A stretch of 64,000 nt of DNA, taken from positions 227,050 through 291,049 of the forward strand of contig NW_025064922.1 of the NCBI RefSeq assembly GCF_019112545.1. The letters are read 5' to 3'. Shown piece after piece: positions 10,877 through 22,360 of the stretch. The DNA comes from Guyanagaster necrorhizus. Taxonomy: Eukaryota > Basidiomycota > Agaricomycetes > Agaricales > Physalacriaceae. Position 1 is the stretch's first letter; each line of letters begins with the position of its first letter. The position numbers and the translations under genes were made by a program. The notes beneath the pieces were generated by a model, which saw only the letters and a program-made list of their open reading frames with translations, searched no databases and was not told where the DNA came from.

Positions 10877-13459
10877 TCACGGCCCAGTAGCTGAACCTGC
10901 CCGCTGAACAAGTGTGACACATATCGAGTCCCATACAGGTTTCCTTTTCATCGGTTTTGACTTGCTCTCGCGGTCGCCGACGAAAGGCGACTTCTGGACG
11001 ATGCCCGACAAGTCTATATACTCCGTCGAGAAGAAGAGCTTCAAGAAGCCAACATCAACATCTTGTCCCTCCCTTAGTGCGTACATATGCGGCACACTCC
11101 CACTCGCGCCGTACCCGATGGTCAACGACTCTCTGGCAGGAAGACAAACATCAACGGCGCCGTCTTTTGCGCTTCCCGGTTGATAGTACGAATCTGAAAA
11201 GGCAGGTGATCTGGTCAGTCGAGCGGGAAGTGAGGATCAGCAAGACAGCGCACCGATGCTCAAATCACTGACATCAAAATAGAACATCGAAACATAAAGA
11301 GGTACCGACATCATATTGGTTATCTTGAATCCATACATCGCATCCTCATCGACATCGACGGAAATCACACCTTCAATGTTCAGATTATCGCCATCGGGTT
11401 CCAAAATCTCTTGTAAATCATCTGTGAACCTCCCGGTCTCTTTAAGCTTCATACACTCGAGCGTGACGTTGCTGGAGAGGGGGGCCCCTTGGCTAGTAGA
11501 ACGATAAAGGTGCCAGTAGAAATCAGCGGAACTTTGAAGAATGCGGTGGATAGTGTCTGAATCATCGATTTTGACTTTGAATGGCATGTGTGTTAGCCCA
11601 TGTTGTCGACAGCGCTCATCCATGACCTCGAAATGGACAACATCACCATCCGCGCCAATGACCAGATGCGGCTTATCGTCACGCTTCTCCACCAAACGGA
11701 ATCGCCTCTTTGCTGCTTCGATGCTTTGCATCTCGTTGGCTATCTGCTTAAAGACATTGAGTAATTTTATGTCAGGTTCGATGAAAAGGCGAATATCCTG
11801 TCCCTCGCCGACTCGAGCCTGCAAAGCATATCCAATACTAGCAAGGGAGAATGGTGTTTCATCACCGCGCGGAGCGAAATCGCACGTGGTGGTGAAAGCG
11901 GTGGTGGTTGAAGCAACGACAGTTCCAAGCTCAGATACCATGTTTCTATCTGCGAAGACAACGAACTCGGCCTTGCTTGTGATCCCATGGGCCTCGCCAG
12001 CTTCCAAAGTGTACCGTCCCGGCATGCCAGAGGCATGGATGGGGTATAATTCGCATTGTGGGTTGGTTACTTTGGAATTGAAAAGACATCGATTTTGGTG
12101 GACTCCTTCGCACTGTGGATCTTGCCTATAACAGATAGATCAGTTTTAGCAGACTAGGACACGAAAGTGGGCTTACGTGGGAAGATCAGGCAGATTGGTT
12201 ATTACGTCCTTGTAAGCAAGCTTGTCAATGCCCCTTTTCTTCAACAACTCCAACAGCGCCGTAGTAAAGGCACCGGCTTGTTGACCTTTCTCTATGCCAC
12301 TTACTGTCTCTCTGGCTGTTTGCCCCCGCCTACATGCTGAAAGGAGCATGTGTGACCGGAGACCCCTATTTTCGTATTTCTTTGGAACGACACTCTCCCG
12401 AGCATTTGGCTCAACGCCATTCAAAAGGCCTTGAGGGATAGTGTAAGTCTCTGGGAGCTCGATCCCGCGTACGGCGAAGGTCGGATCAAGGTTGCCTGTT
12501 CGCGTTCCCGAGCCAGAGTGACAACAATCAAGAATGACAGTCTGTCGGTGCACCTAATCAGTTACCATACGTGACAGAAAAAAAAAGAAATCTTACAATG
12601 TTGTCTGACTTTTTCATAGCGAGGTCTGCGAGAAGATGAGAGAGCCTCATATCTAGTACTCCTTGACCTCGCTCGGAGTCGGTCGACCCGTTGGGGTCAA
12701 AGTCGTGTGGAACCAGCATTTGTATCTTCCCGTTGTCGGTGGGCCATCGGGACGGGGCTTTCGCTTCGGCTCCATGCCCTGCATAGTAGATGAGAATCGG
12801 GTCGTCCTTCTTGATTGCTGAATTGTCCCCAAGCCTCTTAATCTCCGTCTCGATAGTAACTCTCGTGGCATCCTTGTTGCGAAGATTCTTGATTTGGTCC
12901 TTTGGAACGAGGAGAGTCTCTTGCAAAAATGTATTGACTGCGTCAGCATCGGCAACTGCACCCTTCAGATGTCGGACCTCGTTCGAAAGGTATTTGTCGA
13001 TGCCAATAACCAGCGCAAATAGGGGTGAGATGCTAACAAATCGCAATGCTTAATCAGTGCGCAAATTTGAGGATGTAAAAATAAAACCAACGGTTTAACC
13101 GGAGGAGCAAGGGGCCTGAAATAATTGGAATTAGTAGATTGAAGACCACGTACAGGACGGCTTACTTGGACGGAGGACTGTGAAGGACAGGGTCATTACG
13201 GATTATTGAGATGGACAGAATCTACGTACGACGCAGGAGTTGAAGGCCTTTTCTCTGGAATATCCGCAGTCCTACAAGGTTCGAGTATTAGGATTACAGT
13301 TTATTTACTTGGATGGGATCTACATACGGCGGTGGGGACCTGTAACAAGCAGAGATTCAATTCGAATCGTCAAAAGGATTGGAAAGCTACTGACACTGTT
13401 ATATACCATAGTAGCTCGAACACATTTGTAACTCTGATGTTGAGCCAGAAAAGAAACAT
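10877..13459 (-). CDS. Caspase-domain (peptidase C14-like) protein, copy B
   Basis: Predicted exons, listed 5' to 3' on the minus strand: 13459-13407, 13339-13309, 13271-13230, 13177-13166, 13115-13092, 13032-12597, 12553-12177, 12125-11254 and 11193-10877. The catalytic His (IYYAGHGAE) and Cys (DCCHSGSG) are both present, so protease activity looks possible. The N-terminus repeats the pattern of copy A: a hydrophobic MFLFWLNIRV...ELLW, then Pro-rich SPPPYVDPIQ, PEKRPSTPAS and SPPSKPLAPPVKP, then FALVIGIDKY. The join between exons 13339-13309 and 13271-13230 does not keep phase with the edges I chose, so that part of the model is uncertain. The caspase half is closer to copy C (for example RGIELPETYTIP), while the C-terminal half matches copy A exactly over 897 bp, making this gene a mosaic. 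It ends in VQRAGSATGP. Confidence 0.75.
11112..12008 (-). repeat. 897-bp tract shared with copy A (inverted)
   Basis: This is the counterpart of 8129-9025. Sharp edges with full identity inside and clear divergence outside point to gene conversion or a very recent partial inverted duplication, rather than slow divergence of whole genes. Confidence 0.85.
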
Positions 13460-14751
13460 GCCGATGAAAGACGCAAGAGTAGGAGTGTACGTGTGGCTTG
13501 TACTGTTGTGCAGGGCAAAGAAGTGCGACACTTTATAGGTGCAGCAGGCTCTGTTGCCCTTTCACCAGTGCACATACATTCGCTTCGTATTCTGACCTTG
13601 TGAACAGTGAACACCCACCGCAAAGGTCCCACTGTGTCAAATGATGTAAAATTTTCGGGCGGGGGGTGAAAGAAACAGCATGTTAGAAGTGCCGCAAAGA
13701 ACCTTGTCCCTCATCAACAGACATGGAGACTCTTCACGCTTCGATGAATACCACATTAGTGACGTGAATGCGAATGTTTGTTTATCTGTCTTCCTTCTTT
13801 GTTGGCAATCATATTTGGAAGTACAGTACAAGTACTCACAGCATTGGATATGAACTGATATCCAGGAATATCTCGTACATAGCCCATCGATAATATCACG
13901 TGAAAGAAAGGGTTTGTCAGATGGGGGAAAAGAGACACGACGGTCAGCATCGTAAATACCATATTGGGTAAGTCGGTATCATGTTTAAGGCTCGGTGCCA
14001 GATTTTAGCCGCGCGGACCCCAAGTTAATGAAGAGACCGACTTGACATGAAGATTGGATCCCCGGACTGTATGCCATAAGTGCGCTATTGGCCTTCATCT
14101 TGCACACTTTCACACTCTGATGCTGTGAAAACCCGCTACAAAGGAGATTCATCTGTATATTGACGCCCATGTACAAACCCTGTTCCCTTCTCCCGCTTTT
14201 AAGGGACATGAAGATGATGGTGAGTACGTTACGGCGACTGCTGTGACATGAACACGAATTTTGTCGTCCTTCTTTCTTCTCATAACAGTCGTAATCATAG
14301 TATGACTGCATCGTGTTTAGTGGTATCAAACACTGAAGAACATTATTTAAAAGCAATGGAAATATCCGACATGAGCACCGCCATTGATTGTATTGGGAAT
14401 GTATGGTAGAAGAGTGCCATTGGCCTTTCACCTTGCACATATCTTCACACTCTGATTCTGTATAACCAAGCTAAACAATGAAGAAGCTAAGCTGGAAGAT
14501 CGATCATGAAGGCTAGAAAGTAAGCTCGTGGAAGGCTATGTACGAAACTAAGAATACGAACTGTACTCGTCTATTTGTTCATAACGGTTGTAACGATAGC
14601 ATGACTACCTGGCCATGGTGCATGTAGACTCAGTAGTATCAAACACTGAAAAATCTAAAGCAATAGAAATAACTGACGCGAGCATCACCGTTGATTGTCG
14701 CACCCCGGAAATTGTACTTGTATGCCACGGCCGTTTCTACAGCAGACCAGG
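13460..14751. other. Spacer between caspase copies B and C with internal repeats
   Basis: No gene is recognised. The stretch about 14,090-14,130 (ttggccttcatcttgcaca...) is repeated in diverged form at about 14,415-14,455. Segments around 13,690-13,790 and 14,170-14,285 resemble the upstream region of copy C at 17,580-17,690 (caaagaa-ccttgtcc... and a gtgacatgaa/gtgaatgcga block). The spacer therefore looks built from repeated upstream pieces of caspase genes, possibly the remains of a further lost copy. Confidence 0.45.
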
Positions 14752-17325
14752 CTATGTAAAATGATGATGATGATGATGGTGATGATGATCCCAACCCCTG
14801 TCCCGGCATCGTGAGGGACCCTCTCCATGTTTCTGGACAACTGCAATACACATTGTGTCCCCCACATACCTCTTCTTCTCCGGAACTGGATCGCTCTTGC
14901 GACTGTCACCGAAAGGCGAGCTTTGGGTAATGCCCGACAAGTCCTTGTACTCCGTTGAGAAAAAGAGCTTCAAGAAGCCAACATCAACATCTTGTCCCTT
15001 CTTTAGTGTGTACGTATGCGGAACAGTCCCACTCGCACCGTACCCGACGGTCAACGATTCTCCAGGAGGAAGAGAAACATCAACGGCGCCGTCTTTTGCA
15101 CTTCCAGGTTGATAGTACGGAACTGAAAAGGCAAATGATCTGGTTAGTCGGGCGCGCAGTGAGGATCAGTAGGACAACGTACCGATTTTCAAATCACTGA
15201 CATCAAAATAGAACATCGAAACATAAAGACACACCGACGCGGTATTGGTAATCTTGAATCCATACATTGCCTTCTCATCGACATTGACTACAATCACACC
15301 TCCGATGTTCAGATTATGGCCATGGGGGTCAGGCATCAAAACCTTGTCGGAACCACCCATGAAGTCTCTGATTTCTTGCAACTTCATACACTCGACTGTG
15401 ACCTTTCCGGCGAGAGGACTTCCTTGGCTAGACTGGTGAAGGTGCCAGTAAAAATGAGCAGAGCATCGAAGAATGCGGTGGATAGTGTCTGAATCATCGA
15501 TTTTGACTTTGAATGGCATGCGTGTTAGCCCATGTTGTCGACAGAGCTTGTCCATGATCTCGAAATGGACAACATCACCATGCGCAGAAACCGCTAGATC
15601 GGGATGATCGTTTCGGCTCTCCACCAAATGCAATCTCCTCTGTCGTGCTTCGCCATTTTGCATCTCCGCGCCTATCCGCCTCAAGACACCGAATAACATT
15701 CGGACCGGCTCGATGAAAAGACGAACATCATGTCCCTCGCCGACTCGAGTCTGCAAGGCAAATCCTGGATGAGCTAGGAAGAAGGGAGTTTCATTGCCCC
15801 GCGGGTGGAAATCGCACGTGGTGGTGAAAGCGGTGATCCTTGAAGCAACGACAGTTCCAAGCTCAGATACCATGGTTCTATCAGCAAACACAGCGAACTC
15901 GGCGTTCTTTGTGATCCCATGGACCGAGCCAGCTTCCAAAACGTACCGGCCGCAGCGGGATACGCGGATGCCATATAGTTTGCGTTGCGGGCTGGCTACT
16001 TTGGAATTGAAAAGGCGTCGGAATTGGTTGACACCTTCGCACTGCGGATTCTGTCTGGAAGAGACGAATAAGCGTTAGCAGACTAGCACACAAAAGTAGG
16101 CCTACGCGGGAAGATCGGGTAGATGGGTTATTACGTCTTTGTAAGTAAGCTTGTCGACGCCGCTTTTCTTCAGCAAACTCAACAACGCTGAAGTAAAGGC
16201 GCCATGTCCATCTGCCTCTCTGGCTTCTTGCCCCTGCTTACATGCTGAAAGGAGCATGTGTGATGATAGACCTGTCCTCTCGAATCCCTGTGCAGTGGAA
16301 CTCGACCGAGACTTGTAATGCGAAACGTCATGATGGAAGAGGCCTCGAGGGATAGTGTAGGTCTCTGGGAGCTCGATCCCGCGTACGGCGAAGGTCGGAT
16401 CATGATTGACTGTTCGCGTTCCCGAGCCAGAGTGACAACAATCAAGAATGACAGTCTGTCGGTGCACCTAATCAGTTACCATACGTGACAGAAAAAAAAA
16501 GAAATCTTACAATGTTGTCTGACTTTTTCATAGCGAGGTCTGCGAGAAGATGAGAGAGCCTCATATCTAGTACTCCTTGACCTCGCTTGGAGTCGCTCGA
16601 CCCCCTGGGTTCAAAGTCGTGTGGAACCAGCATTTGTATCTTCCCGTTGTCGGTGGGCCATTCGGACGGGGCGTTCGCTTCGGCTCCATGCCCTGCGTAG
16701 TAGATGAGAATCGGGTCGTCCTTTTTGATTGCTGAATTGTCCCCAAGCCTCTTAATCTCCGTCTCGATAGTAGCTCTCGTTGCATTCTCGTTGCGAATAT
16801 TCTTAATTCGATGCTCCGGAACGCCGAGAGTCTCGTGTAAAAAAATGTCGACAGCGTCAGCATCAGCAACAGCACCATGCAGATTGCTGATGTTGTCCGA
16901 AAGGTACTTGTCGATGCCAATAACCAGTGCGTATAGGGGCGGGGTAGAGCTAACAATCCCATAATCAGTACACATATCCTAGGACGTGAAAATAAATACG
17001 AACTGTTCAATGTGAATACACTGGGGAGGACTGTGAAGCACAGAGTCATTACAGTGTATCTACATGGATCACGGGATCAACATACGACTGAGGATACTGA
17101 GGAGAAAGAGGCTTTTCCTCTGCTGGACTATCTGGAGACCTGTAAATTCGAGCTTTAGTGGGTCATCTTTTGAGTAGAGACACCTTACGTTAGAGGAGGC
17201 GAGGAACTGTAAAAGAAGAGGTTCAATAGGAATCGTCAAAACAATTGGAAAGCTACTGACACTACCAGATACCACAGCAAGTCCAACACAGAGCTCGCTG
17301 TGATGTCGAGCCAGTAAACAAACAT
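14752..17325 (-). CDS. Caspase-domain (peptidase C14-like) protein, copy C, with natural His-rich tail
   Basis: Predicted exons on the minus strand, 5' to 3': 17325-17273, 17206-17189, 17139-17086, 17030-17004, 16949-16511, 16467-16106, 16054-15183 and 15122-14752. The hydrophobic start (MFVYWLDITASS...DLLW) and Pro-rich linker (PDSPAEEKPLSPQYPQS) precede YALVIGIDKY. The catalytic His (IYYAGHGAE) and Cys (DCCHSGSG) are present. The C-terminal domain is homologous to that of A and B but clearly diverged (for example HFYWHLHQSSQGSPLAGK). The protein ends in a run of nine histidines (GWD-His9-FT), encoded by a CAT/CAC microsatellite at about 14,762-14,788. A second possible start is Met at 16,975 (MCTDYGIVSSTPP), which would skip the 5' exons and the hydrophobic region. 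Confidence 0.78.
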
Positions 17326-19813
17326 GTCGATGAAAGACAAAGACGTAGGTAGGATGAGGAATGGCACTATACACGCCAATTGGACGGTAGGATAACAAAA
17401 AGCGCCACATTATAGATGTGGTACTAGCGCCCATTTCTCCTTCGCCTTTTCACTTTTCACGTACGTTCGCAATCTGAGTATCTGAATAGCAGGGGAAAAA
17501 GGCGCTGTGAAAAGATCCATCCGTCCATTGACGCCTTCGATTCACTGGCGTCAATGTAATGGGAAAAATCGTGTTAGATGCGCTGCAAAGAAACCTTGTC
17601 CTTCATGTCGCTCCCTCTGTCGAATGACATGAATATGATGAGTATAATATGACCACTGCTGTAACGTGAATGCGATTTTTCATTCTTCGTCGTGTTGATT
17701 GTCATACCGGGAGCATTGGGTCTAAATTGAGATCCATGAGACGCTGTAATTCGGGATTGTGCGTACACAAATAGAGGTATCTGCCACATCGATAACGATT
17801 CGGAGAAACAAAGGTGCCCTTAGGAAACAAGGTAAGTAATCGAGGTGAGCAGATCTATATCAATGGTGCCGGACGAAGTCGCAGGAGCCTGGAGGTGAGG
17901 CACACGAAGATGCGGGCAGGCGCCGGGTTTTAATTTTCGAAAAATAGCTCTCATCGAAGTCGAGGGTGATGTGGTCGTGAGGATGGGCATGATGCATCCT
18001 TGCTCGGAGATAGTTTACTCCTCTCCAAGACCCTCGTCCTTGGATAATTTGGGATTGACGGAAAGATCATCGAGCCGACTGACCAGGCCTACTCGGACGA
18101 AAGTTCTCGACGTCTGATTCAACGTGGGCCACTTCCTATCACTAACAAACGCTTAAGCACAAGAAAGGGTAACAGAGATGATGTTAAAACATACGAAGCA
18201 ACTTCCTTGACCATTCCAAAGGGAACATCAAAGACTCTTTTACAGATCACAATGAGAACTGCCAGTTTTTAGCCAAATATTGGAGCGGCATGTGCTATGT
18301 TTCGGTAGCAAAAGCTCCGGCGTTTCGTATTAGACAAGAATAGTAGCTGATTACTGGCTCCGCTGAGGTTGGCGTCTGTAAAGCCCCGAGTGAACCTCTC
18401 CGCAAGTTTTGACGTGAGGAATGAACGGCTGAAAAAAACTTGTGATTGAATAGAAGGAAGGAAGAGATCATGTTTCCACCGTGTTTCCAAGATGTTTGCC
18501 TCCAAACAATGTGGTCATCTGGTGCTATTCTATGTTCACTTCGTTTAGCTTTTCTAAGTCGCGTCGTCTTCTCTTCGCTTCCTTCTATCACACCCACCTA
18601 CTCCTTTCTTTTTTTCTGTGGTGCCTGCTGATATGGGCAGACGAGCAGCCTGCGGGGGATGAGTGCCAGCAATTCTCGATACTGCAAAATTCAGGCGGTT
18701 ATCATGCTGTGAGTTACTACGTCGCTTTCCCAACGGCAAAAAGAAAGCCTAAGGAATCTGTGAGCGGCAAGATGACATTAACTGGAATTCAACTAAGAAC
18801 CTGGGCGGCCCCCCAGCCGCTACACCATAATGCCAGTCATCTTGTCATGGATCAGTTTTAAAAACATCTTGCATGTGCATCTTTAAGCCGAAAGGGACGT
18901 GATCCGATACTATGTCATCTAGGGATTGGTCACAGGTCATAAAGGCAGCGAACCAGCAAACGTCAATTCTAAGTGCATATCATTGAGAGCTGATGTGCTT
19001 CAAAGGGGACGAAATGGACCTACGCACAAATCGAGCAGTTTTCACGTTCGTGTCTTACAGAGGCAGATCTGCAGAGAGAACCCTTGCTCAAGAACAAGAT
19101 GAAAGCAAGGCAGAAAAAAAACGGTAATGCGAAAAGCTTGGGATGGCTCGCAATGATGCCAACCAACATCTGTTTAGAGGCAGATGCATAGAATGAAGTT
19201 GGTTGAGTTCCAGTTTGCACGCGATCTTAAGGCGGTGAGAGCAATATAGACATATAGACATATAGAAAAGAAATCAGAAAAACGCCAAAGCAGAAGAATC
19301 GGCAACCGTACCTGCACTAGCAATGATTCACACATGTTCCATGCTGACCCCGCTTGGGCCAATTCAGTTTGGAAACGACGGTTATCCAAACTCTGTCACA
19401 GAGATGGTCTCGGAGAATGCGCGCATAGCGCTCGATACAATCGAGGCAGGTCATCATAATGCAGCATGAACTGTGGACTGACGAGATAAAGTCAGGAAGA
19501 TCGTTGAGGTCACTGCGCCCGGACCAGAAGCCTGGAATTACTTCATAAATCAAAGAAAACAGTCCATTTTATCCAAGTCACGCAGGTGGGAAATAAGACG
19601 CGGCTCTCAAGGTCAGTTAGATTGGCTTCCACGAGGGGAAAAAGTTCTTCTCTTGCCCTGTGGCAGTTACCCGCAACCGTATTGAAACATTCATCATGGA
19701 ATTGGAAGCGACTCTTCCATGGCGAGTTATGAAATCACACCCAATTCTAAGTAGACAAAATATGCTTATCGCATGATAGGTGGAACGATTGACCTGGATT
19801 CTGGATTGCGAGG
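17326..19813. other. Region without a recognisable gene
   Basis: The first few hundred bases are the upstream region of caspase copy C, with blocks repeated at 13.7 and 14.2 kb. The only open frame of length is 18481-18861 (+, 126 aa), with a hydrophobic stretch (LLLSFFLWCLLIW) followed by ADEQPAGDECQQ; it could be a small secreted or membrane protein, but I cannot support it beyond that. 19,000-19,813 shows nothing recognisable. Confidence 0.3.
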
Positions 19814-20021
19814 TGTTGGGATAGCAATCCCGAGCGAGTACGAGAACGTACTCGAAGATATGATGCCAGTCAGCGGCAGCTGACTTGGATCGTGATCCGG
19901 ACTTATTTAGTATCTCGTAGAAAGATCTCAAAGTAATACAAAATGTATTTAAGTAGAACGTCTCTCTCTCGAGAGGCTAATTCTAATCCTCTGTACATTA
20001 CTCTGCTCTCTACTTACAACA
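19814..20021 (+). repeat. Copia 5' LTR
   Basis: 208 bp, starting TGTTGGG and ending ACAACA. It differs from the 3' LTR at seven positions, all transitions; six fall in CpG dinucleotides, and this copy keeps CG at five of them. The 3' part holds a TCTCTCTCTCGAGAG palindrome. Confidence 0.95.
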
Positions 20022-20104
20022 GGTTATAGGCCCTGGCCATAACTGAACTTACATCGCTACTCACTTCGCACCCTTTTGTACTTTACGTACACATGTAGAA
20101 CTGC

Positions 20105-21261
20105 ATGGATAGCCAGTCCATGTATAGAATTGACCCCCTTAAGGGCCCGGAAAATTATCCAACATGGAAAATCAAGATGATCGATATCCTAACCGATTTA
20201 GGACTAATTGATTATGCAGATGGAAGCATTCCGGCCCTGGCAGATATGACACTGGTGGCAGATTGGAAGAAGAGTGATAGGAAGGCTCTTTCAACAATAA
20301 GATTGCAGGTTTCAAATGGCCTGCTGGTATATATTGCTGGTTCAAAGACTTTGGCAGAAGCCTGGAAAGCTCTAAAGGATATATATGAGTCCAGGAGACC
20401 CATGGGAATTGTCCTTGTCAGAAGAAAATTCTTCAGAGCTCAGTGTGAAGAAGGAGGAAACATAGAGGAGCATATTAGGACTATGAGGTCCTATCAGGAG
20501 GAGCTAGCATCCCTTAAGCAGAAAGTTGAGGAGGAGAACTTCTCTATTACACTGCTGACTTGAAAGATTCTTACAAGCTGATTTCTCAAATTCTTCAGGA
20601 AGACATCCAATTAAAGGAAAAGACTTCTGATCAGACCATGACACTTGCAGCACATGACAAGAAGTCCAATCCAAAAGTCACATGTTATGGATGTGGGGAA
20701 ACTGGTCACATCAGGACAAATTGCTCAAATAGAAAGAAGAATTCTAGAAAGTCATGGAAAGGAAAGAGAAAGGGCCAGACTCAGACACATATTGCCAAAT
20801 CAGACTCAGAAGAAGATGACTACATATTTTGTGCAACAGACATTGCACTTACCTCACTCTCAGGAGTATCATGGCTAGGGGACTCTGGCACTATCAGACA
20901 TATAGTCAAAAATAGATTATATTTTTCTGACTATGTTGAAACCCCAGGACATGAAGTCATTGGTATAGGCAAATCCAAAGGCTTGAGAAAGGGAACTGTA
21001 AAGATTAAAATAGTTGAAGGGGAAAAGATCACTCCAGTCACACTAAAGGAGTGTATTCACTGTTCTGATGCACTATTCAATCTTATGTCAATAGGGCACA
21101 TTACAGATGCTGGATTTGAACTCAAATTCAAAGAGTCCAGAATGAATATTATCTCACCACATGGCAAGATAATCAGCCATGAAGATAAAATATCAAAGCT
21201 GTACAGCCTTGACATCATTGTTTCAGAAATAATCCAGGCCCATGCTATGAAATCAGCCTGA
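20105..21261 (+). pseudogene. Copia gag and protease remnant
   Basis: The first frame (20105-20563) starts MDSQSMYRIDPLKGPENYP, typical of the Copia Gag start, where a PxxYxxW-like segment follows. A frame change near 20,560 leads into 20560-21261, which has the nucleic-acid-binding knuckle CYGCGETGHIRTNC (CX2CX4HX4C) and then the protease active-site region WLGDSGTIRH (D-S-G). The frame change separates Gag from the knuckle-protease part, so no full Gag-Pol can be made. The DNA from about 20,234 to 22,079 contains no CpG that I can find. Confidence 0.85.
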
Positions 21262-21755
21262 TCATGGCAAAAGTGGCACAAAACATTAGGCCACTTAAAC
21301 ATGAGATTAGTAAAGAGACTATTTAGGAAGAAAATGGTCAAAGGGATAGATATAGATGAGTCAGCCAAGCCTCAGACAGATTGCATAGCCTGCATAAAAG
21401 CCAAACATTATACTAAGCTATTTTCATAGAAAGCTGAAAGGAACTATACTGAAATAGGAGAAATGACATTTTCAGATCTATGGGGGCCAGCTTGAACCCA
21501 GGGTATCTATGATGAAAGATATTATATAAGCTTCACAGATAGAAAATCCTGAAGAACAATATTGTATTTTTTGAAGTCAAAGCAAGATATGGAAATTCAA
21601 AAGAAGATCCAGCAGTATCAAAAATACATCAAAGTTCATAAAGAGAAGGATCTGAAGTTTATGAGGATTGACAATAGAAAGGAATATGTCAATGAAGAGG
21701 TAAAGAAATATCTCCAGGACAATGGCATATAGTTGGAATTGACTGCAGTATATTC
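21262..21755 (+). pseudogene. Copia integrase remnant, 5' half
   Basis: The frame WHKTLGHLNMRLVKRLF is the Copia pre-integrase (HHCC) region. It is followed by the integrase core with ISFTDRKS and KEYVNEEVKKYLQDNGI. Several TGA/TAG/TAA codons interrupt it. The reading stops at ...AVY at 21,750, where the Gypsy element is inserted. The last five bases (21751-21755, TATTC) are the target-site duplication. Confidence 0.85.
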
Positions 21756-22260
21756 TGTTACAATTTTTCCTATTTTTCTTTTCTTTTTCCTTGGAATTGA
21801 CTCCTATCTTTGCTTAGTCAGAGCACTTAGGACCATAAGAAGACTTAGTCAGCAACCCAGTTGGTCTTGGTTCTATTGTGCTGCTGTGTGCTGTGAAGAG
21901 AGAGACAATGCTCTTTTTGTCCTCAAACTGCAGTGCAGCAGTAACAGCATAACAGCAAGACAATAGCTTTATGGAGAGCTGAGTAACCACAGCAGTAACA
22001 GCTCAACAGCCAGACAATATCTTTTGTGAACACTTATTTATAGACAGAGAACCAAACAGTATTTAAGTAGCATAGCTCTCGCTGTAATACCTCAGCTTTG
22101 AGCTAAAGTTTATTCTTTACCATCCTATCTCGAGTGACTTGCAATGCCTTGACCACACACTCTATTCAACACATCAGTGAACTCAGTCAGTCTAACCCGA
22201 AGTGCGAGATTCTGAACTGTTTATCATATGTTGATAGTCACATGGAGTTTGGACTTAACA
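21756..22260 (+). repeat. Gypsy 5' LTR
   Basis: 505 bp, TGTTACAATTTTT...GGACTTAACA. It includes a possible promoter at tatttaagtag near 22,060. Compared with the 3' LTR, the differences I checked are transitions, and at five sites one LTR has CA where the other has TG. Confidence 0.95.
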
Positions 22261-22360
22261 ATTAGCTCGAAGCTTCTAGCTTTCTTTCTTTAAGCCTAAA
22301 GGCTAAAAGAACTGAATGCTTCCATTAACTCTTTTCTTGATCCAATGAACAAGAAATTAT

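Noticed and set aside
16472..16975. Caspase copy C starting at Met 16,975 as the main model
   Set aside because: The extra N-terminal residues are intron sequence by comparison with copies A and B, whose acceptor sites align; kept only as an alternative start.
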